Origin: Komarekiella delphini-convector SJRDD-AB1
GTDB lineage: Bacteria > Cyanobacteriota > Cyanobacteriia > Cyanobacteriales > Nostocaceae
Length of the DNA stretch: 64,000 bases
Reading direction: 5' to 3'
NCBI RefSeq assembly: GCF_014831675.1
Contig: NZ_VJXY01000027.1
Coordinates: 48,970 to 112,969, forward strand
Part shown: positions 9,436-18,434 of the stretch, piece after piece
Position numbering within the stretch: the stretch's first letter is position 1
How the letters are laid out: the number at the start of each line of letters is the position of its first letter
Program-made: the position numbers and the translations under genes
Notes under the pieces: model-generated
The model's database searches: none
Told to the model about the DNA's origin: nothing
The model's input: the letters and a program-made list of their open reading frames with translations, nothing else

Positions 9436-9485
9436 AATTCTTCCCAATACCCAATACCTAGTCCCCAATCCCCAATCCCCAGTCC
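9436..9485. repeat. Short tandem heptamer repeat (CCCAATC/CCCAGTC type)
   Basis: Repeated units such as CCCAATA, CCCCAATC and CCCCAGT run in tandem, with related inverse units just after gatB (GGGGACT). Heptameric STRRs of this wording are typical of heterocystous cyanobacteria. Confidence 0.75.
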
Positions 9486-9581
9486 TGGAGTTAGGCTAAA
9501 GGGTAAAAACAAGAACCTCTAAACAGGTGTTTTCCCTGTAATTTCTTCACAAAATGTTTACAAAAACAACCAAGAAGAAGG

Positions 9582-9612
9582 GTGACAACCCTCATGCCTA
9601 AGATGCTATACT
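9582..9612 (+). promoter_or_regulatory. Extended -10 promoter of the small-RNA candidate
   Basis: TGCTATACT (9604-9612) is a perfect extended -10. GTGACA at 9582-9587 is a possible -35 with a slightly long 19-bp spacer. Expected transcription start is about 9619. Confidence 0.5.
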
Positions 9613-9618
9613 GTGGTA

Positions 9619-9671
9619 AGTAGATGCACCCTGATGATCTGGAGAGCTGCCTAAGTAGCTCTCTTTTTTTT
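9619..9671 (+). ncRNA. Candidate small RNA (~53 nt) with intrinsic terminator
   Basis: A promoter-like extended -10 is followed after about 30 nt of leader by GAGAGCT (9642-9648), loop GCCTAAGT, AGCTCTC (9657-9663) and eight T residues (9664-9671): an ideal intrinsic terminator far from any stop codon (about 390 bp past gatB). Promoter plus terminator within 70 bp and no reading frame is the layout of a free-standing small RNA. I do not match it to Yfr1, Yfr2 or another named RNA. A short attenuated leader of argJ is the alternative. Confidence 0.5.
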
Positions 9672-9744
9672 GTTTTTGTGCTGTTTAAGGTGGCATCGTC
9701 AAAAATTTGATCTTTTGGTGAGCTTCAGAGCAACTAGCTATCTT

Positions 9745-9882
9745 TTATAAAAAAGCGTCGGGAAAACCCATTCCTTCTCGGTAGGTGATGAAAGACGCCT
9801 TTTTAGGCGGTTGACGGTTAACAGTCAACAGTCAACAGTTAACATGAAATCCCATCCCCTTTTTGAGGTGAGATGAGCTTAA
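9745..9882 (+). repeat. Two-hairpin structured repeat, copy A
   Basis: Shares order and much sequence with 36277-36419: an A-run/GCGTC arm closing with GACGCCTTTTT around a conserved GGGAAAACC.CATTCCTTCT interior, then a block of AACAGTC heptamers, then a second hairpin (ATCCCATCCCC with GAGGTGAGAT) ending GATGAGCTTAA. No reading frame is conserved, so it looks like a non-coding element. Confidence 0.65.
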
Positions 9883-10096
9883 CAGCTAGTAATTACGAAT
9901 TACTAATTATGATGATGCTCTCACTGCATACTGCTTCGTCATAAGAAAGGTAAAAAAAATTATGCTAATCGCCAATTGGTGCATTATTATTGCCATCAGT
10001 AGAAATACTTGATTAAAAAGAGTTAGCTATTTAGTAACTGAATGACTAACCTCAGCCGAATGCGCCTACCCAACCTGATAGTTGTGGGGAACAATA

Positions 10097-11338
10097 ATGA
10101 CAGATTGGCAGAAAATTGATGGTGGCATCACAGCCCCAAGAGGCTATCAGGCGGCAGGAATTACCGCAGGACTCAAACCTTCAGGGTTGCCAGATTTAGC
10201 TTTGATATTATCAGAGGTAGAAGCGATCGCAGCTGGTGTATTTACCACCAGCCAAGTTAAAGCCGCTTGTGTAGACTATTGTCGCCAACATTTACGAACC
10301 AAACATAGTGCTAGGGCGATTCTCTGCAATGCCGGACAAGCAAACGCCGCTACAGGTACTCAAGGTTGGGTTGATGCCCTAGAATCTGCTATGGCAGTAG
10401 CCCAAGCACTAAACATCCCCTCGGAATCTATGTTATTAGCTTCCACTGGGGTAATCGGGCAACGGATTCCTATGGATAAACTCAAAGCAGGAATTCCTAA
10501 ACTAGTGGCAGCACTATCAGAAACAGGCTCAGATGCCGCCGCCGGGGCGATTATCACTACAGACTTAGTAACAAAATCCATAGCCCTAGAGACAACTATA
10601 GGCGACCGCCCCGTGCGAATTGGCGGCATTGCCAAAGGTTCCGGGATGATTCATCCCAACATGGCAACCATGCTAGCATTTGTCACCTGTGATGCAGCTG
10701 TTTCACCCACCCTTTGGCAGCAGATGTTAAGTAGGGCAGCTGATAGAAGTTTCAATTCCATCACCGTTGATGGTGATACCAGCACCAACGATAGTTTAAT
10801 AGCTTTAGCAAATGGTCAATCCCGCACCCCGGCAATTACCGAAATGGGGATAGAAGCGGAAAAATTAGAGGCAATGCTAACAGCAGTATGCCAGTATTTA
10901 GCCAAAGCGATCGCTCGTGATGGTGAAGGTGCAACTTGTCTCATCGAAGTGCAAGTGACTGGGGCCCACGACGAACTCTCAGCCCGCCAAATAGCTAAAA
11001 CCATTGCTGGTTCATCTTTAGTTAAATCTGCAATCTTTGGACGTGACCCCAACTGGGGACGCATCGCCGCCGCTGCTGGGCGTGCAGGTGTGCCTTTTGA
11101 ACAAGCAAGCTTACAAATTAAGTTGGGCAATTTCTTAATGCTGGAAAATGGTCAACCTTTAACCTTTGACCGTGCAGCAGCAAGTGCTTACTTGAAACAA
11201 GCCGCAATGGGTGCATATCTTGAAGAAGATACTGTGCTAATCTCCGTCAGCGTTGGCAATGGTCATGGTGAGGGAAAAGCATGGGGTTGCGACTTGAGTT
11301 ATGACTACGTAAAAATTAACGCCGAGTATACAACTTAA
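10097..11338 (+). CDS. argJ: Bifunctional ornithine acetyltransferase / N-acetylglutamate synthase
   Basis: 413 residues from ATG 10097, preceded by GGGGA; a TTG five codons upstream is less likely. It moves the acetyl group from N-acetylornithine to glutamate in arginine synthesis. The self-cleavage site HPNMATML is present: the chain is cut before Thr, which becomes the N-terminal nucleophile of the beta subunit. GIAKGSGM and GDTSTNDS also fit the family. Arginine is a building block of cyanophycin, so the gene is functionally close to the locus at 3.7-7.4 kb. The next gene begins one base after its stop. Confidence 0.96.
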   Translation: MTDWQKIDGGITAPRGYQAAGITAGLKPSGLPDLALILSEVEAIAAGVFTTSQVKAACVDYCRQHLRTKHSARAILCNAGQANAATGTQGWVDALESAMAVAQALNIPSESMLLASTGVIGQRIPMDKLKAGIPKLVAALSETGSDAAAGAIITTDLVTKSIALETTIGDRPVRIGGIAKGSGMIHPNMATMLAFVTCDAAVSPTLWQQMLSRAADRSFNSITVDGDTSTNDSLIALANGQSRTPAITEMGIEAEKLEAMLTAVCQYLAKAIARDGEGATCLIEVQVTGAHDELSARQIAKTIAGSSLVKSAIFGRDPNWGRIAAAAGRAGVPFEQASLQIKLGNFLMLENGQPLTFDRAAASAYLKQAAMGAYLEEDTVLISVSVGNGHGEGKAWGCDLSYDYVKINAEYTT

Positions 11339-11339
11339 A

Positions 11340-11864
11340 ATGCAACGCATTTCTGTAGTTGGTACTAGTGGTTGTGGCAAGACGACGTTGGCGAGGCAAA
11401 TTTCCCAACGCCTTGCCATTCCCCATTTGGAACTAGACTATCTGCACTGGGAACCTAATTGGGTAGAAGTACCAAATGAAGCCATGCGCGAAAGAGTTTC
11501 TCAAGCACTTTTAGGTAATAGCTGGGTAGTTGACGGTAATTACAGCATAGTACGTGATATTGTTTGGAGAAAGGCTGACACCGTTGTTTGGCTAGACTAT
11601 TCTTGGCCAGTAGTTATGAGCCGGATATTACGGCGAACACTTTCGCGGGTAGTGACACAAAAAGAAGTCTGCAATGGGAACCGTGAGACATGGCAAAAAT
11701 CTTTTTTTAGCCGCGATTCTATACTTTTGTGGGCGCTGCAAACTTACAGCAAAAATCGCAGGAAATACACTTCATTATTCAAAGAATCTGAGTATAGCCA
11801 TCTTCACATTGTGCATTTACAGTCACCGTCAGCGGCACAATATTGGGTATTTAGTCTAACATGA
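11340..11864 (+). CDS. Small P-loop kinase-like protein (adenylate-kinase/FlaR-related)
   Basis: 174 residues, ATG two bases after the argJ stop codon, so co-transcribed. Walker A GTSGCGKTT at residues 8-16, then LELDYLHWEPNW and WVVDGNYS, wording found in the group often annotated as adenylate kinase or DNA topology modulation protein FlaR. An LDYSWPVVMSRILRRT segment resembles the lid-proximal arginines. Substrate is unknown; the FlaR name is historical and I do not infer a topology role. Coupling to argJ may only be transcriptional. Confidence 0.75.
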   Translation: MQRISVVGTSGCGKTTLARQISQRLAIPHLELDYLHWEPNWVEVPNEAMRERVSQALLGNSWVVDGNYSIVRDIVWRKADTVVWLDYSWPVVMSRILRRTLSRVVTQKEVCNGNRETWQKSFFSRDSILLWALQTYSKNRRKYTSLFKESEYSHLHIVHLQSPSAAQYWVFSLT

Positions 11865-11921
11865 GTTTGGCGGAATAAATTGACTGTGGTGGATAGTTAA
11901 AGCTTCAATTAGGGAAATTTC

Positions 11922-12887
11922 TCATTTTGCATCTAAACTTTGCAACGCTAACAAACCAGCACCGTAAGCAGGTTCATACCTTGGAAAAATCACTTTTACA
12001 TTAGGAAACTTCTGGATAATTGATGTGGCAAATCTGTTATGTATTTTTGCTCTACCTTGCCACACGCTTCCTATTGTGACTACTTCTAAAACAGAGCCAG
12101 GAATAAAAATTGTATCAATTACTGTAGATGTAGCTTTTACCAACTCTTTCACAGCATCGTCAATAATGATATTCGCTACTTTGTCTCCTTCGGCTGCTGC
12201 TAAATCTACAATTGGTGCTAAAGCAGCTATCTGTTTGACTCCCCATCTTCGGCGATATATTACTTCTATTAAATCTTCTATATTTGTCAGATTAAGATGT
12301 TGCTTGAAACTCTCTACAAGACTTGTTGCTATCTCACGCCCATCATAAGCTTTTAATGCTGCTTGCATACCAGCAACAGCAATTTTATAGGCACTGCCTT
12401 CATCTCCTAAAATATACCCCCAGCCGCCAACTCGCTTAGTATTTCCTTGATGATTTCGTCCAAGAACTATCGAACCAGTACCTACGGCAACTACAATTCC
12501 TACATTATGCCCAATTCCACCAACTAAAGCAATCAAAGCATCATTACAAATAACAATACTAAATGATTGTAATGCCCAGATTATAGGCAAAACTTGGCTA
12601 TTTTGTAACTTTTTAACTAAACCTTTTACTACTTCGATATCTGCTAAACGGCTTATACCTGCTAAACCCAGACATATCGCTTCAATTCTTATAAATTTTG
12701 TAATTTCTACTGCCTCATTTACAGCAGAATAAATTGCAGATTCAATTGATTGTAAAGTTGCTTCAATGCCTATACTCTGATAATTAGATGGGCCTGCTTC
12801 ACCGCAGCCTAGTACCTGATGCGAATCATCCATTAACACGCAAACAGTCTTGCTACCGCCGCCATCTATTCCCAAAACATAACTCAT
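11922..12887 (-). CDS. N-acetylglucosamine kinase-like BadF/BadG ATPase
   Basis: 321 residues. The actin/hexokinase fold of the BadF/BadG/BcrA/BcrD family: phosphate-1 loop GIDGGGSKT (6-14), VAVGTGSIVLG as phosphate-2 segment, GGWGYILGDEGSAY, and a C-terminal GAGLLALQ adenosine segment. Members of this type phosphorylate N-acetylglucosamine. It lies 14 bp downstream of an AmpG-like transporter on the same strand, which supports amino-sugar or cell-wall salvage. The 2-hydroxyglutaryl-CoA dehydratase activator branch is less likely because it carries Fe-S cysteines not seen here. Confidence 0.8.
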   Translation of the reverse strand: MSYVLGIDGGGSKTVCVLMDDSHQVLGCGEAGPSNYQSIGIEATLQSIESAIYSAVNEAVEITKFIRIEAICLGLAGISRLADIEVVKGLVKKLQNSQVLPIIWALQSFSIVICNDALIALVGGIGHNVGIVVAVGTGSIVLGRNHQGNTKRVGGWGYILGDEGSAYKIAVAGMQAALKAYDGREIATSLVESFKQHLNLTNIEDLIEVIYRRRWGVKQIAALAPIVDLAAAEGDKVANIIIDDAVKELVKATSTVIDTIFIPGSVLEVVTIGSVWQGRAKIHNRFATSIIQKFPNVKVIFPRYEPAYGAGLLALQSLDAK

Positions 12888-12901
12888 AGACTGGATTAAT
12901 A

Positions 12902-14170
12902 TTAATTATTTTGAGGCTTAGATTCTTCTTTTAAAGGAATAAAAAATAGAGCAATCATACCAGGAATAGTGAGTAAACAAACTAAGACAAAAAATAATGG
13001 ATACCCAAGTGCTTTTTGCAGATAACCGCTAACCAATCCTGGAAGCATCATACCTAAAGCCATAATGCCAGTAGATATAGCAAAATGAGAAGTTTTATAT
13101 TCGCCGTGGCAAATATACATTAAATAAACACTAAAAGCTGTAAACCCAACACCATATCCGAATTGCTCTAAAGAAACCAAAGGATACACTAATGTAAGTG
13201 AAGGTTTGGTGTAAGCCATGTATACATAGAACACGTCAGGTAGATTCAATGCTAAAGCCATAGGGAATAAGCATTTTTTTAATCCATATTTAGAAATCAG
13301 TAATCCTCCTAAAATCCCACCGCAAATCAAGGAAATTACTCCAAATGTTCCGTAAACTAATCCAACATCTGATGTTGATAGACCTAAACCACCTACTTCT
13401 GGTTTGTCCAATAAAAATAAAGAAGCTATCTTGACAAGCATTGCTTCACCAAGTCGGTAAAGTAAGATGAATGCTAGGATAGCTGTAATTTTAGGTTGAG
13501 TAAAATATGAAGTAATAATTGACCAAAACGGTATCTTTTCTGTAAATTGTGATTGTCGTTGATGATCTAACTCAGGTACAGGTAAAATTAGACGGTGGAA
13601 GACAAAAATTATTGCTAAAATTAAAGCTGAGAAGCCAATAGCTAGAGTCCAGCTTAAAGGAATGTTGTTGAGATATATCTCAAGCTGACCAGCTAAAACT
13701 ACTAAAAGTCCAGAGCCAAAGATAACAGCAAGTCTATAAAAAAGTGAGCGAATACCAACAAAAAAGGCTTGTTGTTCTGGGCTTAAAGCTAGTAGATAAA
13801 ATCCATCTGTAGCAATATCATAAGTTGCAGAAATAAATGCTCCTATTGTCAATGTGGCAAGGGAGATGAAAAAGAAATTTGGCAGTTGTAAGCAAAAGGC
13901 TACTAAACCTAAACAGCAGAATGTGGCAAATTGGGTATAAAGTATCCATTTGCGTTTGGTAGAGTAGATATCAACAATTGGGCCCCAAAACATTTTAATG
14001 ACCCAGGGTAGGTAAAGGAAACTTGTCCATAAGGCGATTTGAGTGTTATCTATTCCTAGTTTTTTGTAGAAGATAACGGAAACTGTGTTGATGATGATGT
14101 AAGGTATGCCGGAGGCGAAGTATAGGGTAGGGATGAAAGTAAAAGGGGTAGAGGTTGTTTGATGTTTCAT
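12902..14170 (-). CDS. AmpG-like MFS permease (PAT family)
   Basis: 422 residues from ATG 14170. An upstream extension of the open frame to 14287 runs through the 37-bp inverted repeat and is rejected. About twelve membrane segments are visible, with LYFASGIPY near the start and LGIDNTQIALWTSFLYLPWVIK, wording of the AmpG/acetyl-CoA transporter group. AmpG imports GlcNAc-anhydromuropeptides; here paired with a GlcNAc kinase. The substrate is inferred from that pairing. The start codon is 4 bp from the end of the GxxExxY gene, so a read-through transcript is likely. Confidence 0.8.
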   Translation of the reverse strand: MKHQTTSTPFTFIPTLYFASGIPYIIINTVSVIFYKKLGIDNTQIALWTSFLYLPWVIKMFWGPIVDIYSTKRKWILYTQFATFCCLGLVAFCLQLPNFFFISLATLTIGAFISATYDIATDGFYLLALSPEQQAFFVGIRSLFYRLAVIFGSGLLVVLAGQLEIYLNNIPLSWTLAIGFSALILAIIFVFHRLILPVPELDHQRQSQFTEKIPFWSIITSYFTQPKITAILAFILLYRLGEAMLVKIASLFLLDKPEVGGLGLSTSDVGLVYGTFGVISLICGGILGGLLISKYGLKKCLFPMALALNLPDVFYVYMAYTKPSLTLVYPLVSLEQFGYGVGFTAFSVYLMYICHGEYKTSHFAISTGIMALGMMLPGLVSGYLQKALGYPLFFVLVCLLTIPGMIALFFIPLKEESKPQNN

Positions 14171-14174
14171 GGAT

Positions 14175-14642
14175 TTATTTAACGAACCGCCAAGACGCCA
14201 AGGACGCCAAGAGAAGATTAATAAGAGAGGATAATACGTTTGATGCCGTCTTTGAGGAGGGGACGTTAAAGTTAATGAGGAGAGCAAGGGGGTAATTAGT
14301 CATTTTAAGGTAGGAGAGGACTTGAGCTTCATGGACAGGAGCTAGGTTCTGGACAGCTTTTAATTCCAAAATTAGACAATCGGCAACCAGAAAGTCTAAT
14401 CTACCCTTGCCTACTTCATGTCCTTTGTAATTCACTGTTACCCACTTCTCAACCGTATGAGGTATCCCGCATCTGAAAAATTCTATAATTAGCGCCTCCT
14501 TATACACCTCCTCCAAAAACCCTGGCCCTAATACCCGGTGCACCTCAATCGCTGCCCCAATCACAGCATAGGCGAGTCTATCCACCTCCTCACTTGGCTC
14601 TCTTCTCTTGGCGTCCTTGGCGTCTTGGCGGTTCGTTCCCAT
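14175..14642 (-). CDS. GxxExxY protein (PD-(D/E)XK nuclease-like)
   Basis: 155 residues from ATG 14642. The diagnostic GPGFLEEVYKEAL (G-x-x-E-x-x-Y) and, downstream, GRLDFLVADCLILELKAV, a PD-(D/E)XK-like D...ELK core, are visible. The function of GxxExxY proteins is not settled; a nuclease-related role is assumed from fold. The first residues (NRQDAKDAKRRE) and last residues (LASLASWRFVK) are encoded by perfect 37-bp inverted repeats, so the gene and the repeats form one unit. It reads into the AmpG-like gene with a 4-bp gap and away from valS. Confidence 0.8.
   Translation of the reverse strand: MGTNRQDAKDAKRREPSEEVDRLAYAVIGAAIEVHRVLGPGFLEEVYKEALIIEFFRCGIPHTVEKWVTVNYKGHEVGKGRLDFLVADCLILELKAVQNLAPVHEAQVLSYLKMTNYPLALLINFNVPSSKTASNVLSSLINLLLASLASWRFVK
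14181..14637. mobile_element. Candidate inverted-repeat-bounded element carrying the GxxExxY gene
   Basis: Bases 14181-14217 and 14601-14637 are identical over 37 bp in opposite orientation. Each arm contains the tandem motif GCCAAGACGCCAAGGACGCC. The 457-bp unit contains almost the whole GxxExxY gene and no transposase. No target-site duplication is evident at the edges. Related GCCAAGACGCCAAG repeats are, as I recall, scattered through many bacterial genomes next to this gene family. Confidence 0.6.
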
Positions 14643-14704
14643 CAAACCCTCTCCAACCCTGTGGCAAAATTTATTAGAGTCCTTCCATAGTTAGTTTGCC
14701 CCGC

Positions 14705-17689
14705 ATGTCCGCAAATATCCCCAATCTCCCCAGTCTCTACGACCCCTTTTCCACAGAAGCCAAATGGCAAAAATTCTGGGAAGAAAACCAAGTCTACAAA
14801 GCCGACCCGAAAAAAGGTGGTGAACCGTATTGCATCGTGATTCCACCGCCTAATGTCACCGGCAGCTTGCACATGGGTCACGCTTTTGAAAGTGCGTTGA
14901 TTGATACCCTCGTGCGCTACCACCGGATGCAGGGGCGTAATACCCTGTGGTTGCCCGGAACTGACCACGCCAGTATTGCTGTGCATACAATGCTGGAAAG
15001 GCAACTCAAGACAGAGGGAAAAACTCGTAGCGAGTTAGGACGCGAGCAATTCCTAGAACGCGCTTGGCAGTGGAAGGCGGAGTCTGAAGGAACCATTCTG
15101 AATCAGCTGCGACGCTTGGGTGTCTCGGTGGACTGGTCGCGGGAGAGATTTACCTTAGATGAGGGTTTATCTGAAGCTGTTGTAGAGGCATTTGCTCGCC
15201 TTTACGAGGTAGGCTTAATTTATCGTGGTGAGTATTTAGTTAACTGGTGTCCAGCTACTCAGTCCGCTGTGTCTGACGTGGAGGTGGAAACACAAGAGGT
15301 CAATGGGAATCTTTGGCACTTTCGCTATCCCCTTACAGATGGTTCTGGTTATGTGGAGGTGGCGACAACTCGACCAGAAACAATGCTAGGCGATACTGCC
15401 GTGGCTGTGAATCCCAATGACGATCGCTACAAACACCTAATTGGCAAAACTGTAACTCTGCCAATTTTACACCGAGAAATTCCCATCATTGGCGATGAAT
15501 TTGTTGACCCCACTTTTGGCACAGGTTGCGTGAAGGTGACGCCTGCTCATGACCCCAACGATTTTGACATGGGTAAGCGTCACAATTTGCCGTTGATCAA
15601 CATTATGAATAAGAACGGCACGCTCAACGAAAATGCTCAGGAGTTTCAAGGACAAGACCGCTTTGTCGCTAGAAAGAATGTGGTTACTCGCCTAGAAACA
15701 GATGGCTTTTTGGTGAAGATAGAAGATTATAAGCATAGCGTTCCTTATAGCGATCGCGGTAAAGTACCCATTGAACCCCTCCTCTCTACTCAATGGTTTG
15801 TCAAAATTCGCCCCCTCGCTGACAAAACCCTAGAATTCCTCGACCAAAAAAATTCTCCAGAGTTTGTCCCCCAGCGCTGGACAAAGGTCTACCGTGATTG
15901 GCTAGTAAAACTCAAAGATTGGTGCATCTCTCGCCAACTTTGGTGGGGACATCAAATCCCTGCTTGGTACGCTGTTAGTGAAACAGGTGGACAAATTACC
16001 GATAACACGCCGTTTGTGGTGGCCAAATCGGAAGCGGAAGCTTGGGAGAAAGCACTATCGCAATTTGGTGAAAATGTCAAGCTACAACAAGACCCAGATG
16101 TGCTGGATACCTGGTTTTCTTCTGGACTTTGGCCGTTTTCGACTTTGGGCTGGCCAGCACAAACTCAAGATTTAGCGACTTACTACCCTACCACGACCTT
16201 AGTAACAGGCTTTGATATCATCTTTTTCTGGGTTGCCAGAATGACGATGATGGGTGGGCATTTTACGGGGGAAATGCCTTTCCAAACAGTTTACATCCAC
16301 GGCTTAGTGCTGGATGAAAAAGGTCAGAAGATGTCTAAAACTAAAGGTAATGGCATTGACCCGCTGTTATTGATTGACAAATATGGTACTGATGCCCTGC
16401 GCTATACCCTCGTTAGGGAAGTAGCTGGTGCGGGTCAAGATATCCGGCTAGAATATGATCGCAAAAAGGATGAATCAGCCTCGGTGGAGGCGTCCCGCAA
16501 TTTTGCTAACAAGTTGTGGAATGCCGCCCGGTTTGTGATGATGAATTTGGATGGGCAAACTCCGCAACAATTAGGTCAACCACTAGCAACCGAATTGAGC
16601 GATCGCTGGATTCTCTCACGGTATCATCAAGTTGTTAAACAGACTACCAATTACATCGATAAGTACGGTCTAGGGGAAGCTGCCAAGGGATTGTACGAAT
16701 TTATTTGGGGCGATTTCTGTGACCAGTATATTGAATTAGTTAAATCTCGCCTCCAAAATGATGCAGATCCCGCATCCCGAAGGGCAGCACAACAAACTCT
16801 CGCTTACGTGCTAGAAGGGATTTTGAAACTACTTCATCCCTTTATGCCGCACATTACTGAGGAAATTTGGCAGACTCTCACCCAACAACCAGCAGATTCC
16901 CAGCAAACTTTACCTTTACAAATCTATCCCCAGGTAGATGCAAACTTAATTGATCCAGCTTTAGAAGAACAGTTTGAATTGCTGATTGGTACTATCCGTA
17001 CAATTCGGAATTTACGAGCTGAGGCAGATATCAAGCCAGGGGTAAAAGTGACGGCGAATTTGCAAACTGCAAGCGAGAAAGAGCAGCAAATCCTCAGTGC
17101 TGGACAATCTTACATTAAAGATTTGGCGAAGGTCGAGACTTTAACCATTACCGCCGAACCACAGAGTCAAATGGTTGCTGCTAAGAAACCTCAGAGGGGT
17201 TTGAAGACTATTGGCTTGATTATTGTGGCGATTATCTTTGCTAGGTTAGGTTTAGCTGCGGGGAATGCGATTGATGACATTCCCATAGTCGGAACTTTCT
17301 TTGAAATAATTGGTTTTGGTTACACAGTTTGGTTTGTCAGCCAAAATTTACTGAGTACACAAGCTAGACAAAAGTTCTGGAGACAGTTCTTCCCACAGAC
17401 AGAATCACAACAACCACAAGAACCAGAAAATACTATCGCTGGTGTAATTGGTACAATCCAAGTGCTAATTCCCCTTGCTGGTGTAGTAGATGTCGAAGCA
17501 GTCAGTGCCAAACTGCAAAAACGCATCAGCAAGGTAGAAGCAGAAATTAACGGGCTAAGTGCCAGATTAAGCAATCCTAAGTTTGTTGAACAAGCACCTG
17601 CTGATGTGGTACAAGCAGCGCGGGATGCCTTAGCAGAAGCCGAGAAGCAAGCAGAAATTTTGCGCGATCGCCTGAAGGGGTTATCGTAG
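14705..17689 (+). CDS. valS: Valyl-tRNA synthetase with CAAD membrane domain
   Basis: 994 residues from ATG 14705 (TTG at 14696 also in frame). Class I core: [14 protein letters not shown] (HIGH site), an editing domain with [13 protein letters not shown], and KMSKTKGN (KMSKS). After the anticodon domain, residues about 825-900 carry a hydrophobic insert ([17 protein letters not shown], then [17 protein letters not shown]) that matches the cyanobacterial aminoacyl-tRNA synthetase appended domain, known in Anabaena to anchor synthetases to thylakoid membranes. A coiled-coil tRNA-binding arm closes the protein. The enzyme is therefore probably membrane-bound. A stand-alone CAAD protein lies at 35600-36055. 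Confidence 0.97.
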   Translation: MSANIPNLPSLYDPFSTEAKWQKFWEENQVYKADPKKGGEPYCIVIPPPNVTGSLHMGHAFESALIDTLVRYHRMQGRNTLWLPGTDHASIAVHTMLERQLKTEGKTRSELGREQFLERAWQWKAESEGTILNQLRRLGVSVDWSRERFTLDEGLSEAVVEAFARLYEVGLIYRGEYLVNWCPATQSAVSDVEVETQEVNGNLWHFRYPLTDGSGYVEVATTRPETMLGDTAVAVNPNDDRYKHLIGKTVTLPILHREIPIIGDEFVDPTFGTGCVKVTPAHDPNDFDMGKRHNLPLINIMNKNGTLNENAQEFQGQDRFVARKNVVTRLETDGFLVKIEDYKHSVPYSDRGKVPIEPLLSTQWFVKIRPLADKTLEFLDQKNSPEFVPQRWTKVYRDWLVKLKDWCISRQLWWGHQIPAWYAVSETGGQITDNTPFVVAKSEAEAWEKALSQFGENVKLQQDPDVLDTWFSSGLWPFSTLGWPAQTQDLATYYPTTTLVTGFDIIFFWVARMTMMGGHFTGEMPFQTVYIHGLVLDEKGQKMSKTKGNGIDPLLLIDKYGTDALRYTLVREVAGAGQDIRLEYDRKKDESASVEASRNFANKLWNAARFVMMNLDGQTPQQLGQPLATELSDRWILSRYHQVVKQTTNYIDKYGLGEAAKGLYEFIWGDFCDQYIELVKSRLQNDADPASRRAAQQTLAYVLEGILKLLHPFMPHITEEIWQTLTQQPADSQQTLPLQIYPQVDANLIDPALEEQFELLIGTIRTIRNLRAEADIKPGVKVTANLQTASEKEQQILSAGQSYIKDLAKVETLTITAEPQSQMVAAKKPQRGLKTIGLIIVAIIFARLGLAAGNAIDDIPIVGTFFEIIGFGYTVWFVSQNLLSTQARQKFWRQFFPQTESQQPQEPENTIAGVIGTIQVLIPLAGVVDVEAVSAKLQKRISKVEAEINGLSARLSNPKFVEQAPADVVQAARDALAEAEKQAEILRDRLKGLS

Positions 17690-17943
17690 GCATTACCTAC
17701 GTAGTTTAAGATAGCTGCAATGGGTAATAGTAAAAATATGAACTATAAATGTTGAATTATGAATTAGATTTATACTTCATCATTAACAATTCATAATTTG
17801 ATCACCAATTACCCATTACAAATTAACTATCCCCAAAAAATAAATTAAAAATCTTGTTTTAATTTTATGGAAAGTTGGGCGATGTCGGTTTCTGTCTCAC
17901 TCAACTTTCCCGACGAATTTTGAATTGGAGTAAAGCAACTGTC

Positions 17944-18378
17944 ATGCTATATCTAGCCCAGGTGCGTAAAAACGATTTTTTAGACCAACACCAGTTACGC
18001 TTGTTGGCGCGTCAGGAAGCTGAAAACTTCTGGGTCATAATTCCAGAAGAGGCTTTCATTTTACTGGGCAAAGGAAACACCATGAGTGAGAAATTGCTTG
18101 TTTTGGTAGAACTTTCCCCTACAGGCGATATTGAAAGACTAGAAGACGCTACCAGCTGGGTACTAGGTCTAATAGAAAATTACCTCACAACCGGCATTAC
18201 ACCAGAATTTTTGCAGCAGGAAGCCGAGCGAGCAGAACATTGGCGGCAATCTCTGACGTTGCAAAACCAAGACTTGGCGCGTCGCTCCTTAGAATTGGAA
18301 GCCCGCCGTGAACAAATTCAAGCCCTAGAGGAAACGCTCAAACGCGATAAAAACGGTTATCACAAAGATGAAGCATAA
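17944..18378 (+). CDS. Conserved-looking coiled-coil protein of unknown function
   Basis: 144 residues from ATG 17944; the frame is open 69 bp further up but the residues there look non-coding. A compact N-terminal domain (MLYLAQVRKNDFLDQHQLRL, then WVIIPEEAFIL) is followed by a Glu/Arg/Gln-rich coiled coil from about residue 95 (ELEARREQIQALEETLKR). No catalytic motif or membrane segment. I do not recognise the family; the composition fits a small cyanobacterial scaffold or partner protein. It is flanked by valS (254 bp) and the convergent UbiB-type gene (56 bp). Confidence 0.65.
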   Translation: MLYLAQVRKNDFLDQHQLRLLARQEAENFWVIIPEEAFILLGKGNTMSEKLLVLVELSPTGDIERLEDATSWVLGLIENYLTTGITPEFLQQEAERAEHWRQSLTLQNQDLARRSLELEARREQIQALEETLKRDKNGYHKDEA

Positions 18379-18434
18379 AACGCTCTTGCATCTGTGTCAC
18401 CAAATTCGTAATTAAAATCCCTAATTACGAATTA

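Larger units (their letters stand above)
9257..10096. other. 840-bp gene-free region with repeats and a small-RNA candidate
   Basis: Between gatB and argJ. In order: degenerate heptamers (GGGACTA, about 9268-9300), a GC-rich dispersed repeat with CGTTCGCGCAGCG (about 9310-9375), a CCCAATC/CCCAGTC heptamer run (about 9436-9485), the small-RNA candidate (9619-9671) and a two-hairpin repeat (9745-9882). No protein gene is seen. Confidence 0.6.

Noticed and set aside
14171-14287. N-terminal extension of the AmpG-like permease to 14287
   Set aside because: The added residues come from the inverted repeat and the GxxExxY gene; ATG 14170 gives the natural family start.
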